In this document: positions 1 through 8,014 of the stretch, one piece after another | How positions within the stretch are numbered: the first letter of the stretch is position 1 | How the letters are laid out: every line of letters starts with the position of its first letter | NCBI RefSeq assembly: GCF_020905345.1 | Contig: NZ_JAJJMO010000001.1 | Location: forward strand, 1,178,001-1,242,000 | Length of the DNA: 64,000 nucleotides | Direction: 5' to 3' | DNA from: Flavobacterium pisciphilum | GTDB lineage: Bacteria; Bacteroidota; Bacteroidia; Flavobacteriales; Flavobacteriaceae | The notes under the pieces: model-generated | What the model saw: only the letters and a program-made list of their open reading frames with translations | What the model was told of the DNA's origin: nothing | Database searches by the model: none | Position numbers and translations under genes: made by a program

Positions 1-2
1 TT

Positions 3-635
3 ACATGGTTAAGAGAAAGAGAAAGGAATCGATCTTTGAGAGAAAATCAATTCAAAATAAAATTAAAGTATCTAGAAAATCAAATACAACCCCATTTTTT
101 CTTTAATACCTTAAATAATCTGTACGCATTATCTCTAGAATCATCAGATAAAGTTCCAGATGTGATTATCAAGCTTTCAAGATTAATGGAATATGTTTTA
201 TATGACATAAAAGGAACCAAATCTGTTAAATTAATTCAAGAAATAGATTATATCCATAATTATGTTGAAATAGAAAAACTCCGATTTGAAAATGTCGAAG
301 TTAGCATCAATTTGGAGTCAGACATAGATGAAGTCGAGGTTCCGCCATTAATTTTCATCTCATTAATAGAAAATGCTTTCAAACACGGAGGCCTTAATAA
401 CCCCAATTTAAAAATAAAAGTAAATTGTAAAATCATCGATAACAAAACTCTGGATTTTGAAGTAATAAATAATTTTGTACATTCACAAAATCTTAAGACA
501 AAGAAAGGGATTGGCTTAGCTAACACCCAAAAGAGACTAAAACTAATCTATAAAAATAATTACAATTTAGAATATAAAACTAAATTCAATTATTACATAA
601 TTCGCTTGCAAATACCTATTAATAATGAAGATTAA
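3..635 (+). CDS. LytS-type sensor histidine kinase, 5' end cut by window
   Basis: C-terminal part of a LytS/YehU-family (His_kinase type) sensor kinase. The reading frame is already open at base 3, so the sensor and membrane part lies upstream. The phospho-acceptor box QIQPHFFFNTLNNLYAL is visible; the family usually reads QINPHFLFNTLN. A HATPase part follows with the N-box around PPLIFISLIENAFKHG and a G-box around KGIGLANTQKRL. The stop overlaps the start of the LytTR regulator by 11 bases, so the two are almost certainly translated together as a two-component pair. The family is clear. The signal sensed cannot be told from this fragment. Confidence 0.9.
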   Translation, partial: TWLRERERNRSLRENQFKIKLKYLENQIQPHFFFNTLNNLYALSLESSDKVPDVIIKLSRLMEYVLYDIKGTKSVKLIQEIDYIHNYVEIEKLRFENVEVSINLESDIDEVEVPPLIFISLIENAFKHGGLNNPNLKIKVNCKIIDNKTLDFEVINNFVHSQNLKTKKGIGLANTQKRLKLIYKNNYNLEYKTKFNYYIIRLQIPINNED

Positions 636-1326
636 ATGCGTATTGATTGACGATGAACCATTAGCAATCAAAGTTCTACAAAACTATTTTACAAATTTTA
701 CCGATTTTGAAATTACCGGTACATTTGTTAACGCACTTGAAGCACTGGACTTTATAAACAACAACAGTGTTGATGCCGTATTCTTGGATATTAATATGCC
801 AATGATGACCGGCTTTGAACTTATTAGCTTAATAGAAAATAAAACTAAAGTTATTATAACTACGGCTTTTAGAGAATTTGCTGCCGAAAGTTACGATCTT
901 GAAGTATTAGATTATTTAGTAAAACCTATTCCATTACCTCGATTTATAAAATGTATCAATAAAATTACTACAGAATACAATTTAAAGAATAATATCAAGG
1001 TTGAGAACCATCGTGTGGAACCCCATCTTTTTATCAAAGTAGATAAAAAAATGATAAAGATAAATATTGATGAAATCTTATTTGTAGAGGGAATGAAAGA
1101 ATATATCAAGGTAGTAACTCTTGATAAAACATACATTACACACAAGTCATTAACCGCATTATCAGACGAGTTACCTGCAGATAGATTTATGCGTATTCAC
1201 AAATCTTATCTAATTGCTGTCAATAAAGTGAAATCTATTGAAGGAAACCGCATACAAATCCAATCTTTTACTTTGCCAATAGGTAGGAATTATAGCAAAG
1301 AAGTAAAAAACAAAATATTAGAATAA
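625..1326 (+). CDS. LytTR-family response regulator
   Basis: DNA-binding response regulator of the LytR/AlgR type, 233 aa. The receiver domain occupies roughly residues 1-120, with the acidic pair in LIDDEP (residues 8-11), the phospho-acceptor Asp55 in VFLDINMP, and Lys in LVKPIP. A LytTR domain follows from about residue 130 (FIKVDKKMIKINIDEILFVEG) to the end, with the usual FMRIHKSYLIA and LPIGRNYSKEV blocks. It overlaps the upstream LytS-type kinase, so it should be that kinase's output. LytTR regulators bind paired direct repeats. I did not find a convincing pair upstream of the neighbouring transporter, so no target is assigned. Confidence 0.93.
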   Translation: MKIKCVLIDDEPLAIKVLQNYFTNFTDFEITGTFVNALEALDFINNNSVDAVFLDINMPMMTGFELISLIENKTKVIITTAFREFAAESYDLEVLDYLVKPIPLPRFIKCINKITTEYNLKNNIKVENHRVEPHLFIKVDKKMIKINIDEILFVEGMKEYIKVVTLDKTYITHKSLTALSDELPADRFMRIHKSYLIAVNKVKSIEGNRIQIQSFTLPIGRNYSKEVKNKILE

Positions 1327-1447
1327 CCTCCTCACTATCATCAGTTTTACATCATCAAAAAATAACACTTTGTTGAATAATTCATACCGTTGGTATAAAT
1401 TTAACATTATTTGTCCCGTTTTATTTTTTTTTCATCGAGTTAACAAA

Positions 1448-1455
1448 TATATTTA
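1448..1455 (+). promoter_or_regulatory. Candidate -7 element upstream of the sugar transporter
   Basis: TATATTTA at 1448-1455 matches the Bacteroidota -7 consensus TAnnTTTG at seven of eight positions. It would start a transcript near 1461, giving a leader of about 45 bases before the ATG at 1505. No clear -33 TTG was seen. Confidence 0.4.
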
Positions 1456-1504
1456 CGCTCGTCAAAAAACAAATAAAAACAAATAAAATTAACCTTATCA
1501 CATT

Positions 1505-2944
1505 ATGAGTTCAGAAAATGTACAAACAAAATGGGGACAGTTTATCCCTCTAGTTATCGTATTCTTCTTCTGGGGATTCGTTGCGGCTAGTAATGATATA
1601 CTAATCCCAGTATTTAAAACAGCCTTTAATTTATCACAAGGAGAAAGTCAGTTAGTATCATTGGCATTTTACATAGCTTATACTGTAGGATCATTAATAT
1701 ATATGGGTATTTCTTTCTTAATCAAAGAAGATTTAGTCAACAAAATTGGTTACAAAAACGGATTATCATTAGGACTGGTTATTTCTGCTCTAGGAACACT
1801 ATTATTTTATCCAGCTGCAAACACAGGTTCATTTCCATTAATGCTATCAGGTTTATTCATCGTTGCATTAGGATTCTCACTACAACAAACAGTTGCAAAC
1901 CCATTAGCTATCGCCTTAGGCCCTATTTCAACAGGTTCACAGCGTTTAACTCTAGCAGGTGGAATCAACAACCTTGGAACAACAATTGGACCGTTAATTG
2001 TAAGCTTTGCAATCTTTGGATCAAGTGTAGATAAAACAACAACTTTAAGCATCGAAAGTGTAAAAATTCCTTATTTAATACTAGGACTTGCCTTTTTACT
2101 GGTAGCAATTTTATTAAAATTCTCTTCGCTTCCAGATAGACCAGCTTTAGTGCAGGAAGATGCAGCAATCGAAGGTTCAATTGCAAAAAAATCAGCATTG
2201 CAGTACCCACAATTAGTAATGGGGATGGTTGCCATCTTTTTATATGTAGGGGTTGAAGTATCTACAGCTAGTAACTTACCTGCTTATATGGAAACTAAAT
2301 TAGGTTTCTTAACACATGAAGTTGCACCATATATCTCATTATACTGGGCGAGTTTAATGATTGGTCGTTGGACAGGTGCTGTAGAGGCATTTACAGATGA
2401 CCTTAGCTTACAAAAAATATTACGTTTCTTGGCTCCATACTTAGCTTTTGGTGTATTCTTAGGAGTAAATGCAATTGCTAAACACGATTTAACTCCATTC
2501 TACATCTACGGATTAATTATTTTAGTACTTATTGCTGCAGATATCGCAAGTAAAGGAAATCCAGCAAGAATGTTACTTATATTTTCTACATTAGGAATTA
2601 TTGCACTGGCAATTGGTATGACAACACACGGTATGGTCAGCGTTTACGCAATTACTAGTGTTGGTCTTTTCTGTAGCACATTATGGCCATGTATCTTTAC
2701 ATTAGCTGTAAGCGGACTAGGAAAAAACACTAGCCAAGGTAGTAGCTTCTTAATCATGATGATTATGGGTGGTGGAGTAATCAGTTGGTTACAAGGTCAC
2801 GTTTCAGAATCTATAGGAATCCAAGCTAGTTACATCATTGGTGTATTATGTTTTGCTTACCTTGCATTTTATGCTTGGAAAGTAAGCGGAATTCTAAAGA
2901 AACAAGGAATCAGCTTCGACAAAAAATTATCAGGAGGTCACTAA
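1505..2944 (+). CDS. FucP-like sugar MFS transporter
   Basis: Major facilitator of the fucose:H+ symporter (FHS) family, 479 aa with about 12 hydrophobic helices. Family marks are an N-terminal helix with WGFVAASNDILIPVFKTAF (FucP proteins read WG..N.LNDIL.P.F), and a GGINNLGTTIGPL block in helix 5. It should import a hexose or deoxyhexose with protons across the inner membrane. The substrate could be fucose, glucose, galactose or an amino sugar; nothing here decides. It stands alone between a two-component pair and two terminators, so it is probably monocistronic. The upstream LytTR system may or may not control it. Confidence 0.9.
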   Translation: MSSENVQTKWGQFIPLVIVFFFWGFVAASNDILIPVFKTAFNLSQGESQLVSLAFYIAYTVGSLIYMGISFLIKEDLVNKIGYKNGLSLGLVISALGTLLFYPAANTGSFPLMLSGLFIVALGFSLQQTVANPLAIALGPISTGSQRLTLAGGINNLGTTIGPLIVSFAIFGSSVDKTTTLSIESVKIPYLILGLAFLLVAILLKFSSLPDRPALVQEDAAIEGSIAKKSALQYPQLVMGMVAIFLYVGVEVSTASNLPAYMETKLGFLTHEVAPYISLYWASLMIGRWTGAVEAFTDDLSLQKILRFLAPYLAFGVFLGVNAIAKHDLTPFYIYGLIILVLIAADIASKGNPARMLLIFSTLGIIALAIGMTTHGMVSVYAITSVGLFCSTLWPCIFTLAVSGLGKNTSQGSSFLIMMIMGGGVISWLQGHVSESIGIQASYIIGVLCFAYLAFYAWKVSGILKKQGISFDKKLSGGH

Positions 2945-2965
2945 AAACCACCTATCTAAATAAAA

Positions 2966-2992
2966 AAAAGTCCCATTTACGATGGGACTTTT
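2966..2992 (+). terminator. Rho-independent terminator after the sugar transporter
   Basis: An 11-base perfect stem (2966-2976 with 2982-2992, AAAAGTCCCAT/ATGGGACTTTT), 5-base loop and T-run. It sits 21 bases after the transporter stop. Confidence 0.9.
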
Positions 2993-3069
2993 TTTATGCC
3001 ACAAACCTATCAAACAATCATTTACAATACCTTTACTTGTGTATCCAACAAAACATTTATGGGCATAAA

Positions 3070-3102
3070 AAAACGCCATGTTTTTGATAAACATGGCGTT
3101 TT
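3070..3102 (-). terminator. Terminator after the transaldolase-like gene (bidirectional)
   Basis: A 12-base perfect stem (3070-3081 with 3091-3102, core ACGCCATGT/ACATGGCGT) around a 9-base loop, with an A-run on the left and T-run on the right. It lies between two convergent genes, so it can stop both. It mainly serves the minus-strand aldolase ending at 3123. Confidence 0.88.
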
Positions 3103-3122
3103 AAAATTAATTTAAAGGATAA

Positions 3123-3779
3123 TTATTTATTTCCTTTTTCAAAATCAGCAACAAACTGTGCCAATCCGATATCTGTTAACGGGTGTTTCAATAAACCATA
3201 AATTGCAGAAAGAGGTCCAGTCATTACATCAGCACCAATTTTTGCACAATTAACAATATGCATCGTGTGACGTACTGAAGCAGCTAAGATTTCAGTTTCA
3301 TAACCATAGTTATCATAAATCAATCTGATTTCTTCTATAAGTGCCAAACCATCTGTAGAAACATCATCAAGACGTCCAATAAAAGGAGAAACATAAGTAG
3401 CTCCGGCTTTTGCAGCCAATAAAGCTTGTCCAGCTGAGAATACTAAAGTTACATTTGTTTTAATTCCTTTATCAGAGAAATATTTAGCAGCCATAACACC
3501 TTCTTTAGTCATTGGTAATTTAACCACGATTTGCTCGTGTAAGTCAGCCAATTCCTCACCTTCTTTAATCATTCCGTCATAATCCAAAGCATTAACTTCG
3601 GCACTAACATCACCTTCAACAAGATTACAAATGTCAACGTAATGTTTCAAAATATTATTTTTTCCAGTAATTCCTTCTTTCGCCATCAATGATGGGTTAG
3701 TAGTAACTCCGTCTAAAACGCCTAACGCTTGTGCTTCTTTAATTTGAGCTAAATTAGCTGTGTCAATAAAAAATTTCAT
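3123..3779 (-). CDS. fsa: Fructose-6-phosphate aldolase / short transaldolase
   Basis: Transaldolase of the short Fsa/TalC subfamily, 218 aa from the chosen start. The N-terminus [16 protein letters not shown] and the following [14 protein letters not shown] are diagnostic. The Schiff-base lysine lies in [20 protein letters not shown]'s neighbourhood, in the preceding VVKLPMT strand; the C-terminal [16 protein letters not shown] block is conserved too. An in-frame start 45 bases upstream exists, but it would add a non-family extension that runs into a repeat element, so 3779 is preferred. Members either cleave fructose-6-phosphate or act as true transaldolases in the pentose phosphate pathway; sequence alone does not settle which. 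Confidence 0.93.
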   Translation of the reverse strand: MKFFIDTANLAQIKEAQALGVLDGVTTNPSLMAKEGITGKNNILKHYVDICNLVEGDVSAEVNALDYDGMIKEGEELADLHEQIVVKLPMTKEGVMAAKYFSDKGIKTNVTLVFSAGQALLAAKAGATYVSPFIGRLDDVSTDGLALIEEIRLIYDNYGYETEILAASVRHTMHIVNCAKIGADVMTGPLSAIYGLLKHPLTDIGLAQFVADFEKGNK

Positions 3780-3810
3780 ATGTATTATATTTAATTGTGT
3801 TCCTATATTT

Positions 3811-3923
3811 GGGCGTGACCCCATTTTCTAAATGCGCTACTCAAAAACCGCTTATTAGGCGCCTTTCGCAAATCTGGTCGGGCTATCCGCACTACTTCGG
3901 TAGTCAGCTCCCATCCCTCACGC
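3811..3923. repeat. Structured intergenic repeat (GGGCGTG...CCTCACGC element)
   Basis: This 113-base stretch is clearly richer in GC than its surroundings. Its ends pair (GCGTGA 3813-3818 with TCACGC 3918-3923). Inside is a perfect ACTAC-TTCG-GTAGT hairpin at 3891-3904, preceded by GGTCGGGCTATCCGC. From memory, elements with the same ends and the internal GTCGGGCTATCCGC block recur in intergenic regions of many Flavobacterium and relatives, as REP-like elements. It could instead be a conserved RNA such as the Rfam Flavo-1 motif; I cannot run the comparison. It lies between two minus-strand genes. Confidence 0.6.
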
Positions 3924-3938
3924 AAAACCATTGCAAAA

Positions 3939-4742
3939 TTACAACTTATAATGATTCATTAACATCTTTTCATAAACTTTATCAGGAAGTATACGCTTCA
4001 AAACAATCGAAAATTTCTGCATAAATGCACCTACTTTATAATGTCCTTTAGGATGTTTCGTTTGCATAATTTTATAAATTGCTTCAGCCATTTCATTAGG
4101 ATTCCCCCCTGCATCTACATGCTCATTCATCGTTTCAAGCGTTCTACCATATATCGTCTCATAAGCAGAACCCGATATAACAGGCGCATGATAACGCCCA
4201 GCAGCAATATTTGTAGCAAAATCTCCAGGAGCTACATTGGTAATATTAATTCCAAAAGATTTAACTTCCATACGCAACGCTTCAGTAATCAATTCAAGAG
4301 CTCCTTTAGAAGCCGAATAAACACTTCTATAAGGCAACCCCATATAACCAGCGATGGAAGTAACATTAATAATCAAACCTGATTTTTGCTCACGCATTTG
4401 TGGCAAAACAGCTTTCATTACCTCAATAGGTCCAAAAAAATTAGTCTCAAAGTTATTTTTGATTTCCTCAGTTGGAATTTCCTCCAATGGACCAGTAATA
4501 CCTACCCCAGCATTATTAATAACAACATCTAAACGTCCTGTAATTTGAATAATTCTTGCAACAGCAGTCTTAATCGACTCCACATTACGAACATCTAAAG
4601 CAACTAAAGGAAAAACAGAATTCAAAACCTTCTCAGGAGTTCTACTCGTTCCATACACTACAAATCCTTTGTTATGCAGAAATTCACCAATAGATTTTCC
4701 AATTCCCGAAGATCCGCCTGTAATTAGCACTACTTTACTCAT
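3939..4742 (-). CDS. Classical short-chain dehydrogenase/reductase
   Basis: NAD(P)-dependent SDR oxidoreductase, 267 aa. It has a Rossmann glycine motif TGGSSGIG near the N-terminus, the NNAG motif, a catalytic Ser in the INVTSIAGYMG region, and YSASKGALELI with the active-site Tyr and Lys. The residues after strand 2 (GTSRTPEK) include an Arg, which favours NADP(H). The C-terminal part resembles the group of SDRs annotated as 17-beta-hydroxysteroid-like or acyl-chain reductases, but the substrate cannot be told. It is transcribed in the same direction as the aldolase, with the structured repeat in between, so co-transcription is uncertain. Confidence 0.88.
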   Translation of the reverse strand: MSKVVLITGGSSGIGKSIGEFLHNKGFVVYGTSRTPEKVLNSVFPLVALDVRNVESIKTAVARIIQITGRLDVVINNAGVGITGPLEEIPTEEIKNNFETNFFGPIEVMKAVLPQMREQKSGLIINVTSIAGYMGLPYRSVYSASKGALELITEALRMEVKSFGINITNVAPGDFATNIAAGRYHAPVISGSAYETIYGRTLETMNEHVDAGGNPNEMAEAIYKIMQTKHPKGHYKVGAFMQKFSIVLKRILPDKVYEKMLMNHYKL

Positions 4743-4922
4743 ATTCTAGATTATATGTTATTGATTAAATATAAAAGTTATGTAACAATGATTACTTGGT
4801 TATAGAGCATCCCCTACCTCTAACTTCGTAATGTCCAAAAATAAAAAAATCTCCCCGAAGGAAGACTACATTTAAATTAATTTCAAAAAAAAATCTGAAT
4901 AAAATTCAGATTAAATAAAAAA
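4743..4922. other. Intergenic stretch between SDR start and SRP RNA
   Basis: This 180-base AT-rich region holds the SDR gene's upstream sequence and the 3' flank of the SRP RNA. The run of T on the minus strand beside 4915-4922 is a likely 3' stop for that RNA. No gene is seen. Confidence 0.5.
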
Positions 4923-4923
4923 A

Positions 4924-5016
4924 GGCAAGCGACCTACATCGCATCGCTCAACCACTTACCCTTGCTATGTTCCCATCCTGGGGGAGTCTGCAGGAGCAGA
5001 TCGTGTAGGACTTGCC
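4924..5016 (-). ncRNA. ffs: Signal recognition particle RNA (small bacterial SRP RNA)
   Basis: Read on the minus strand, this is a roughly 93-base hairpin RNA whose ends pair perfectly (GGCAAG at the 5' end, CTTGCC at the 3' end). The apical domain has the conserved SRP symmetric and asymmetric loop bases: CAGGATGGGAACATAGCAAGGGTAA is spread over 4950-4985, in the GGAA-type tetraloop and AGCAAGG arrangement seen in Bacteroidota SRP RNAs. The RNA binds Ffh and FtsY for co-translational membrane targeting. A strong promoter ends just before it, with a predicted start at the first G of the stem. It is followed by a U-rich stretch. It has no protein-coding potential. Confidence 0.92.
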
Positions 5017-5020
5017 GGTG

Positions 5021-5050
5021 CAAATATACAATCTTTTTATATTTTTGCAA
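5021..5050 (-). promoter_or_regulatory. Bacteroidota sigma-A type promoter for the SRP RNA
   Basis: On the minus strand, TTG (5048-5050) is followed by 19 bases and then TATATTTG (5021-5028). This is an exact match to TTG-N19-TAnnTTTG. Initiation five to seven bases downstream falls at about 5016, the paired 5' end of the RNA. Confidence 0.85.
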
Positions 5051-5105
5051 GAGCTTTGTGCCTATAAAAATAACATTGTATATTGCCTACTTCAAATTTT
5101 AGACT

Positions 5106-6161
5106 ATGAAAAAACATAACATCCTAACTTTCATTTTATTAGGAATCACACTAATCGGATGTAAAGAGACAAAAAAAGGTGAAAATTCTATATTTTCTTT
5201 TGAAGATTCAAATTTTCCGGCCCATTTCTACACAAATCAGTCCGTTTCCTTAGGTATTTTGAACCCAGATTCAAAACAAATCGACAGCATTACCTACTTC
5301 GTCAACGATAAAAAAGTGGGATCTGTAAAAGGTTTAAATAAAGTAAACTTTGAACTAAAAGATCAAAAACTAGGATACCAAAAACTAAAAGCAGTAGTTT
5401 ATTTTGGTGGAGAAAACTCAGAAGCCACTTCTAGAATAGAACTAGTTTCAAACGTTCAACCAAAATTATTGAAATATAAAATTGTAAACACCTATCCACA
5501 CGATGCAAAAGCATTTACTGAAGGGTTAGAATTTTTCAGAGACACTCTTTACGAAAGTACAGGACAAAAAGGAGATTCATATTTTAGAAAATACGATTAC
5601 AAAACGGGTAAGGTATATAAGGAGATAACTTTGGACAACAAATATTTTGGAGAAGGAATCACCATTATCAACAACAAGCTGTACCAATTATCATGGCAAG
5701 AAAACACAGGTTTTATATATGACATCAATACATTAAAACTTATAAAAACCTTCAAATACGATAAAGAAATTGAAGGATGGGGAATGACAAATGACGGGAA
5801 ATACATCTATCAAGGTGATGGTACCGAAAAGATTTGGAAAATGGATCCAGAAACTCAAAAAATGATTGATTATATCAATGTTTACTCAGGAAGCTCAAAG
5901 ATAAAAGCGATAAATGAACTAGAATTAATCAACGGGAAATTCTATGTAAATGTATTCCAAAAAGACGCAATAGCAGTTGTAAACCAAACAAGTGGTGCTG
6001 TCGAAGGAATTCTAGATATGTCAGGATTACGCAAGCAATTAGCACCTAGTATAACAATTGACGATGTCTTAAACGGAATCGCATACAACCCAAAAACAAA
6101 AACAATTTTTGTAACAGGTAAAAACTGGGACAAAATGTTCGAAATCACAGTTTCAGAATAA
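5106..6161 (+). CDS. Glutaminyl-peptide cyclotransferase lipoprotein
   Basis: Glutamine cyclotransferase family (the plant/bacterial beta-propeller type), 351 aa, converting N-terminal glutamine of peptides to pyroglutamate. It begins with a lipoprotein signal ending in the lipobox LIGC (Cys about residue 19). An immunoglobulin-like beta segment follows (about 30-115), then the propeller from KIVNTYPHDAKAFTEGLEF. Family signatures are FTEGL, YESTGQKGDSYFRKYD, YFGEGITI and LYQLSWQ, and the catalytic acidic residue is expected in FTEGLEF. It is lipid-anchored, so acts in the periplasm or at the surface. The gap to hutI is 15 bases, so the two are probably in one operon, though the functions are not obviously linked. 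Confidence 0.93.
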   Translation: MKKHNILTFILLGITLIGCKETKKGENSIFSFEDSNFPAHFYTNQSVSLGILNPDSKQIDSITYFVNDKKVGSVKGLNKVNFELKDQKLGYQKLKAVVYFGGENSEATSRIELVSNVQPKLLKYKIVNTYPHDAKAFTEGLEFFRDTLYESTGQKGDSYFRKYDYKTGKVYKEITLDNKYFGEGITIINNKLYQLSWQENTGFIYDINTLKLIKTFKYDKEIEGWGMTNDGKYIYQGDGTEKIWKMDPETQKMIDYINVYSGSSKIKAINELELINGKFYVNVFQKDAIAVVNQTSGAVEGILDMSGLRKQLAPSITIDDVLNGIAYNPKTKTIFVTGKNWDKMFEITVSE

Positions 6162-6176
6162 CACAAAAAATAAACT

Positions 6177-7415
6177 ATGACAACCTTAATCATCAACATA
6201 AAAGAACTTATACAAGTTCGAGAAACAGCAATTTCAAAAGTTTCTGGAGCCGAAATGGCAATACTTCCAACTATAAAAAATGCCTATTTAGTTTTAAAAG
6301 ACAACCTAATAGCAGGCTTTGGTACAATGGAAAACCTTCCAGAAATAAAAACCGATTCTATTGTTGATGCGACAGGCAAAATGATTCTTCCAACTTGGTG
6401 TGACAGTCATACCCATATTGTGTATGCTGGCAACAGAGAACAAGAATTTGTAGATAGAATAAATGGCCTTTCTTATGAAGAAATTGCCAATCGCGGTGGC
6501 GGAATTTTAAATTCTGCCAAAAAACTTAACGAAACCTCTGAAGATGATATTTACAACCAATCCAAAGCCAGACTTGAAGAAGTAATGCGATTAGGAACTG
6601 GAGCAGTCGAAATAAAATCGGGGTACGGACTTACAGTAGATGGGGAACTAAAAATGTTAAGAGTTATAAAAAAACTTGCCGAAAATTACCCAGTAACCAT
6701 AAAAGCAACTTTCTTAGGAGCACATGCATTTCCTTTGGAATTCAAAGAAAATAAAAAAGGGTACATCGATGAGATTATTAATAAAATGTTACCCGAAATA
6801 GCCAAAAACAAGCTAGCTGATTACGTTGATGCATTTTGCGAAACAGGCTACTTCTCTGTTGAAGAAACAGAACAAATCATGGAAGCTGGTATTCAAAATG
6901 GATTAATACCAAAAATCCATGTCAATCAATTCAATTCAATTGGAGGTATACAAGCTGGAATCAAATACGAAGCCCTTTCTGTCGATCATCTTGAAATAAT
7001 GAACCCAGAAGACATCCAAGCTTTAAAAGACACTAAAACAATGCCTGTAGCACTACCCTCTTGTTCCTATTTCTTAAGCATTCCATATACGCCCGCAAGA
7101 GAGATGATAAAAGCAGGATTACCATTGGCATTAGCCACAGATTACAACCCTGGCTCTACACCATCAGGTAATATGAATTTTGTTGTAGCTACAGCTTGTA
7201 TCAAAATGAAAATGACTCCTGAGGAAGCAATTAATGCTGCTACAATAAACGGAGCATACGCAATGGGAGTTTCAGATACACATGGTAGTATAACAGTAGG
7301 TAAAAAAGCTAATTTTATTATCACAAAACCGATTACTTCATATTACCAACTCCCTTATGCTTTTGGTACGAATTTAATAGAAAGTGTTTTTATCGAAGGC
7401 GAAATGTTCAAATAA
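6177..7415 (+). CDS. hutI: Imidazolonepropionase
   Basis: Third enzyme of histidine degradation: hydrolyses 4-imidazolone-5-propanoate to N-formimino-glutamate. Length is 412 aa, normal for the family. The amidohydrolase metal site is visible: HTH in LPTWCDSHTHIVYAG (about residue 78), the later His in KIHVNQF and SVDHLE, and Asp in LATDYNPGS. GAVEIKSGYGLT is typical of HutI. Cytoplasmic. It follows the cyclotransferase closely. The next hut enzyme, hutG, lies 1.6 kb downstream; hutH (histidine ammonia-lyase) and hutU (urocanase) are not in this window. Confidence 0.97.
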   Translation: MTTLIINIKELIQVRETAISKVSGAEMAILPTIKNAYLVLKDNLIAGFGTMENLPEIKTDSIVDATGKMILPTWCDSHTHIVYAGNREQEFVDRINGLSYEEIANRGGGILNSAKKLNETSEDDIYNQSKARLEEVMRLGTGAVEIKSGYGLTVDGELKMLRVIKKLAENYPVTIKATFLGAHAFPLEFKENKKGYIDEIINKMLPEIAKNKLADYVDAFCETGYFSVEETEQIMEAGIQNGLIPKIHVNQFNSIGGIQAGIKYEALSVDHLEIMNPEDIQALKDTKTMPVALPSCSYFLSIPYTPAREMIKAGLPLALATDYNPGSTPSGNMNFVVATACIKMKMTPEEAINAATINGAYAMGVSDTHGSITVGKKANFIITKPITSYYQLPYAFGTNLIESVFIEGEMFK

Positions 7416-7834
7416 TAAAAAATAAAAGACAGATTACCCTAAAAACCTCTGAAAGAAAACCTTAACTTAGGTTATATGTAAATAATTTAGTATCTTTACT
7501 TTTTAACATTATAGCTTTTTTCTCATGAATATGTTGGGCAACATTATAGATTTATGCAAATTTAGTTTGAAACAGAAAGGTTTCAACACTAGCATAATCA
7601 TGGTTCCTAATATGAGCGTCGTAATTACGTTCCTTAATTCATTTAAATTAAAAATCTTCCCGAATTATTAAGCACCCGCGAGTGTGCTTATTGAATCCTA
7701 TAAACTTTATTTTATACTCAATCATTCCCAATACAAATTGGACAATGTTACTCGCTATATAAAGTTTTATTTATTTCTATAAATTTTAGGATCACGGTTA
7801 TTTTAAACTATTTAAATAATTAAAAAAAGAAATC
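7416..7834 (+). promoter_or_regulatory. Long structured leader before a 37-residue basic protein
   Basis: Candidate -7 element TATCTTTA at 7491-7498 would start a transcript near 7504, giving a leader of about 330 bases. Within it are a hairpin at 7669-7690 (TAAGCAC/GTGCTTA, 8-base loop, not followed by a T-run) and a possible long-range 9-base pairing of 7702-7710 with 7759-7767 (AAACTTTAT/ATAAAGTTT). A 48-codon reading frame at 7525-7671 is also open. It could be a leader peptide or chance. The length suggests post-transcriptional control, for example by temperature, but no known riboswitch was recognised. Confidence 0.45.
7525..7671 (+). CDS. Possible 48-residue leader peptide (doubtful)
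   Basis: ATG at 7525 opens 48 codons ending in TAA at 7669-7671, just at the foot of the following hairpin. The product is hydrophobic in its middle (SIIMVPNMSVVITFL) with basic patches. There is no ribosome-binding site or family evidence. The main argument for it is that an open frame this long is modestly unusual in such AT-rich DNA, and that its stop abuts the hairpin. It may equally be untranslated leader. Confidence 0.2.
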   Translation: MNMLGNIIDLCKFSLKQKGFNTSIIMVPNMSVVITFLNSFKLKIFPNY

Positions 7835-7948
7835 ATGGCTAAGGTAAACAACATGAAAGTATCTACTAAAGACTTAAAAGCAAAGAAACAAGAAAAAGCA
7901 TTAAAGAAACTAGAAGATAGTCAAAATAAGAAAAGGAAATCTAGATAA
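7835..7948 (+). CDS. Small lysine-rich protein, 37 aa, function unknown
   Basis: ATG at 7835 to TAA at 7946-7948. The product begins MAKVNNMKVSTKDLK and is almost half Lys/Arg, ending KKRKSR, with a short amphipathic stretch in the middle. A strong terminator follows directly at 7965, and a plausible promoter plus a long leader precede it, so it looks like a real independent transcript. The charge suggests contact with RNA, DNA or the ribosome; that is inference only. It is too short for firm homology by eye and I do not recognise a named family. Confidence 0.6.
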   Translation: MAKVNNMKVSTKDLKAKKQEKALKKLEDSQNKKRKSR

Positions 7949-7964
7949 ATAAATTCCTAAAAAA

Positions 7965-7993
7965 AGGGCAGTAAAACTAAGTTTTACTGCCCT
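7965..7993. terminator. Bidirectional terminator between the 37-aa gene and the coiled-coil gene
   Basis: A 13-base perfect stem (7965-7977 with 7981-7993, AGGGCAGTAAAAC/GTTTTACTGCCCT), 3-base loop, A-run before and T-run after. It stops the small plus-strand gene and the convergent minus-strand gene at 8015. Confidence 0.92.
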
Positions 7994-8014
7994 TTTTAAT
8001 ATAAAGTATTTTTA

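Noticed and set aside
1807..2210. Minus-strand frames opposite the FucP-like gene
   Set aside because: These are shadows of a strongly supported membrane-protein reading frame; hydrophobic antisense frames are common in such genes.
3797..4024. 75-codon plus-strand frame across the structured repeat
   Set aside because: It runs through an element whose ends and interior pair as RNA/DNA hairpins and into antisense of the SDR gene. It is better explained as non-coding.
4041..4382. 113-codon plus-strand frame opposite the SDR gene
   Set aside because: It is the antisense of a well-supported SDR reading frame with all family motifs, and its own product has no recognisable pattern.
7684..7834. 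Known riboswitch in the long leader
   Set aside because: No purine, TPP, SAM, cobalamin or other known conserved core was recognised. Only generic hairpins are visible.
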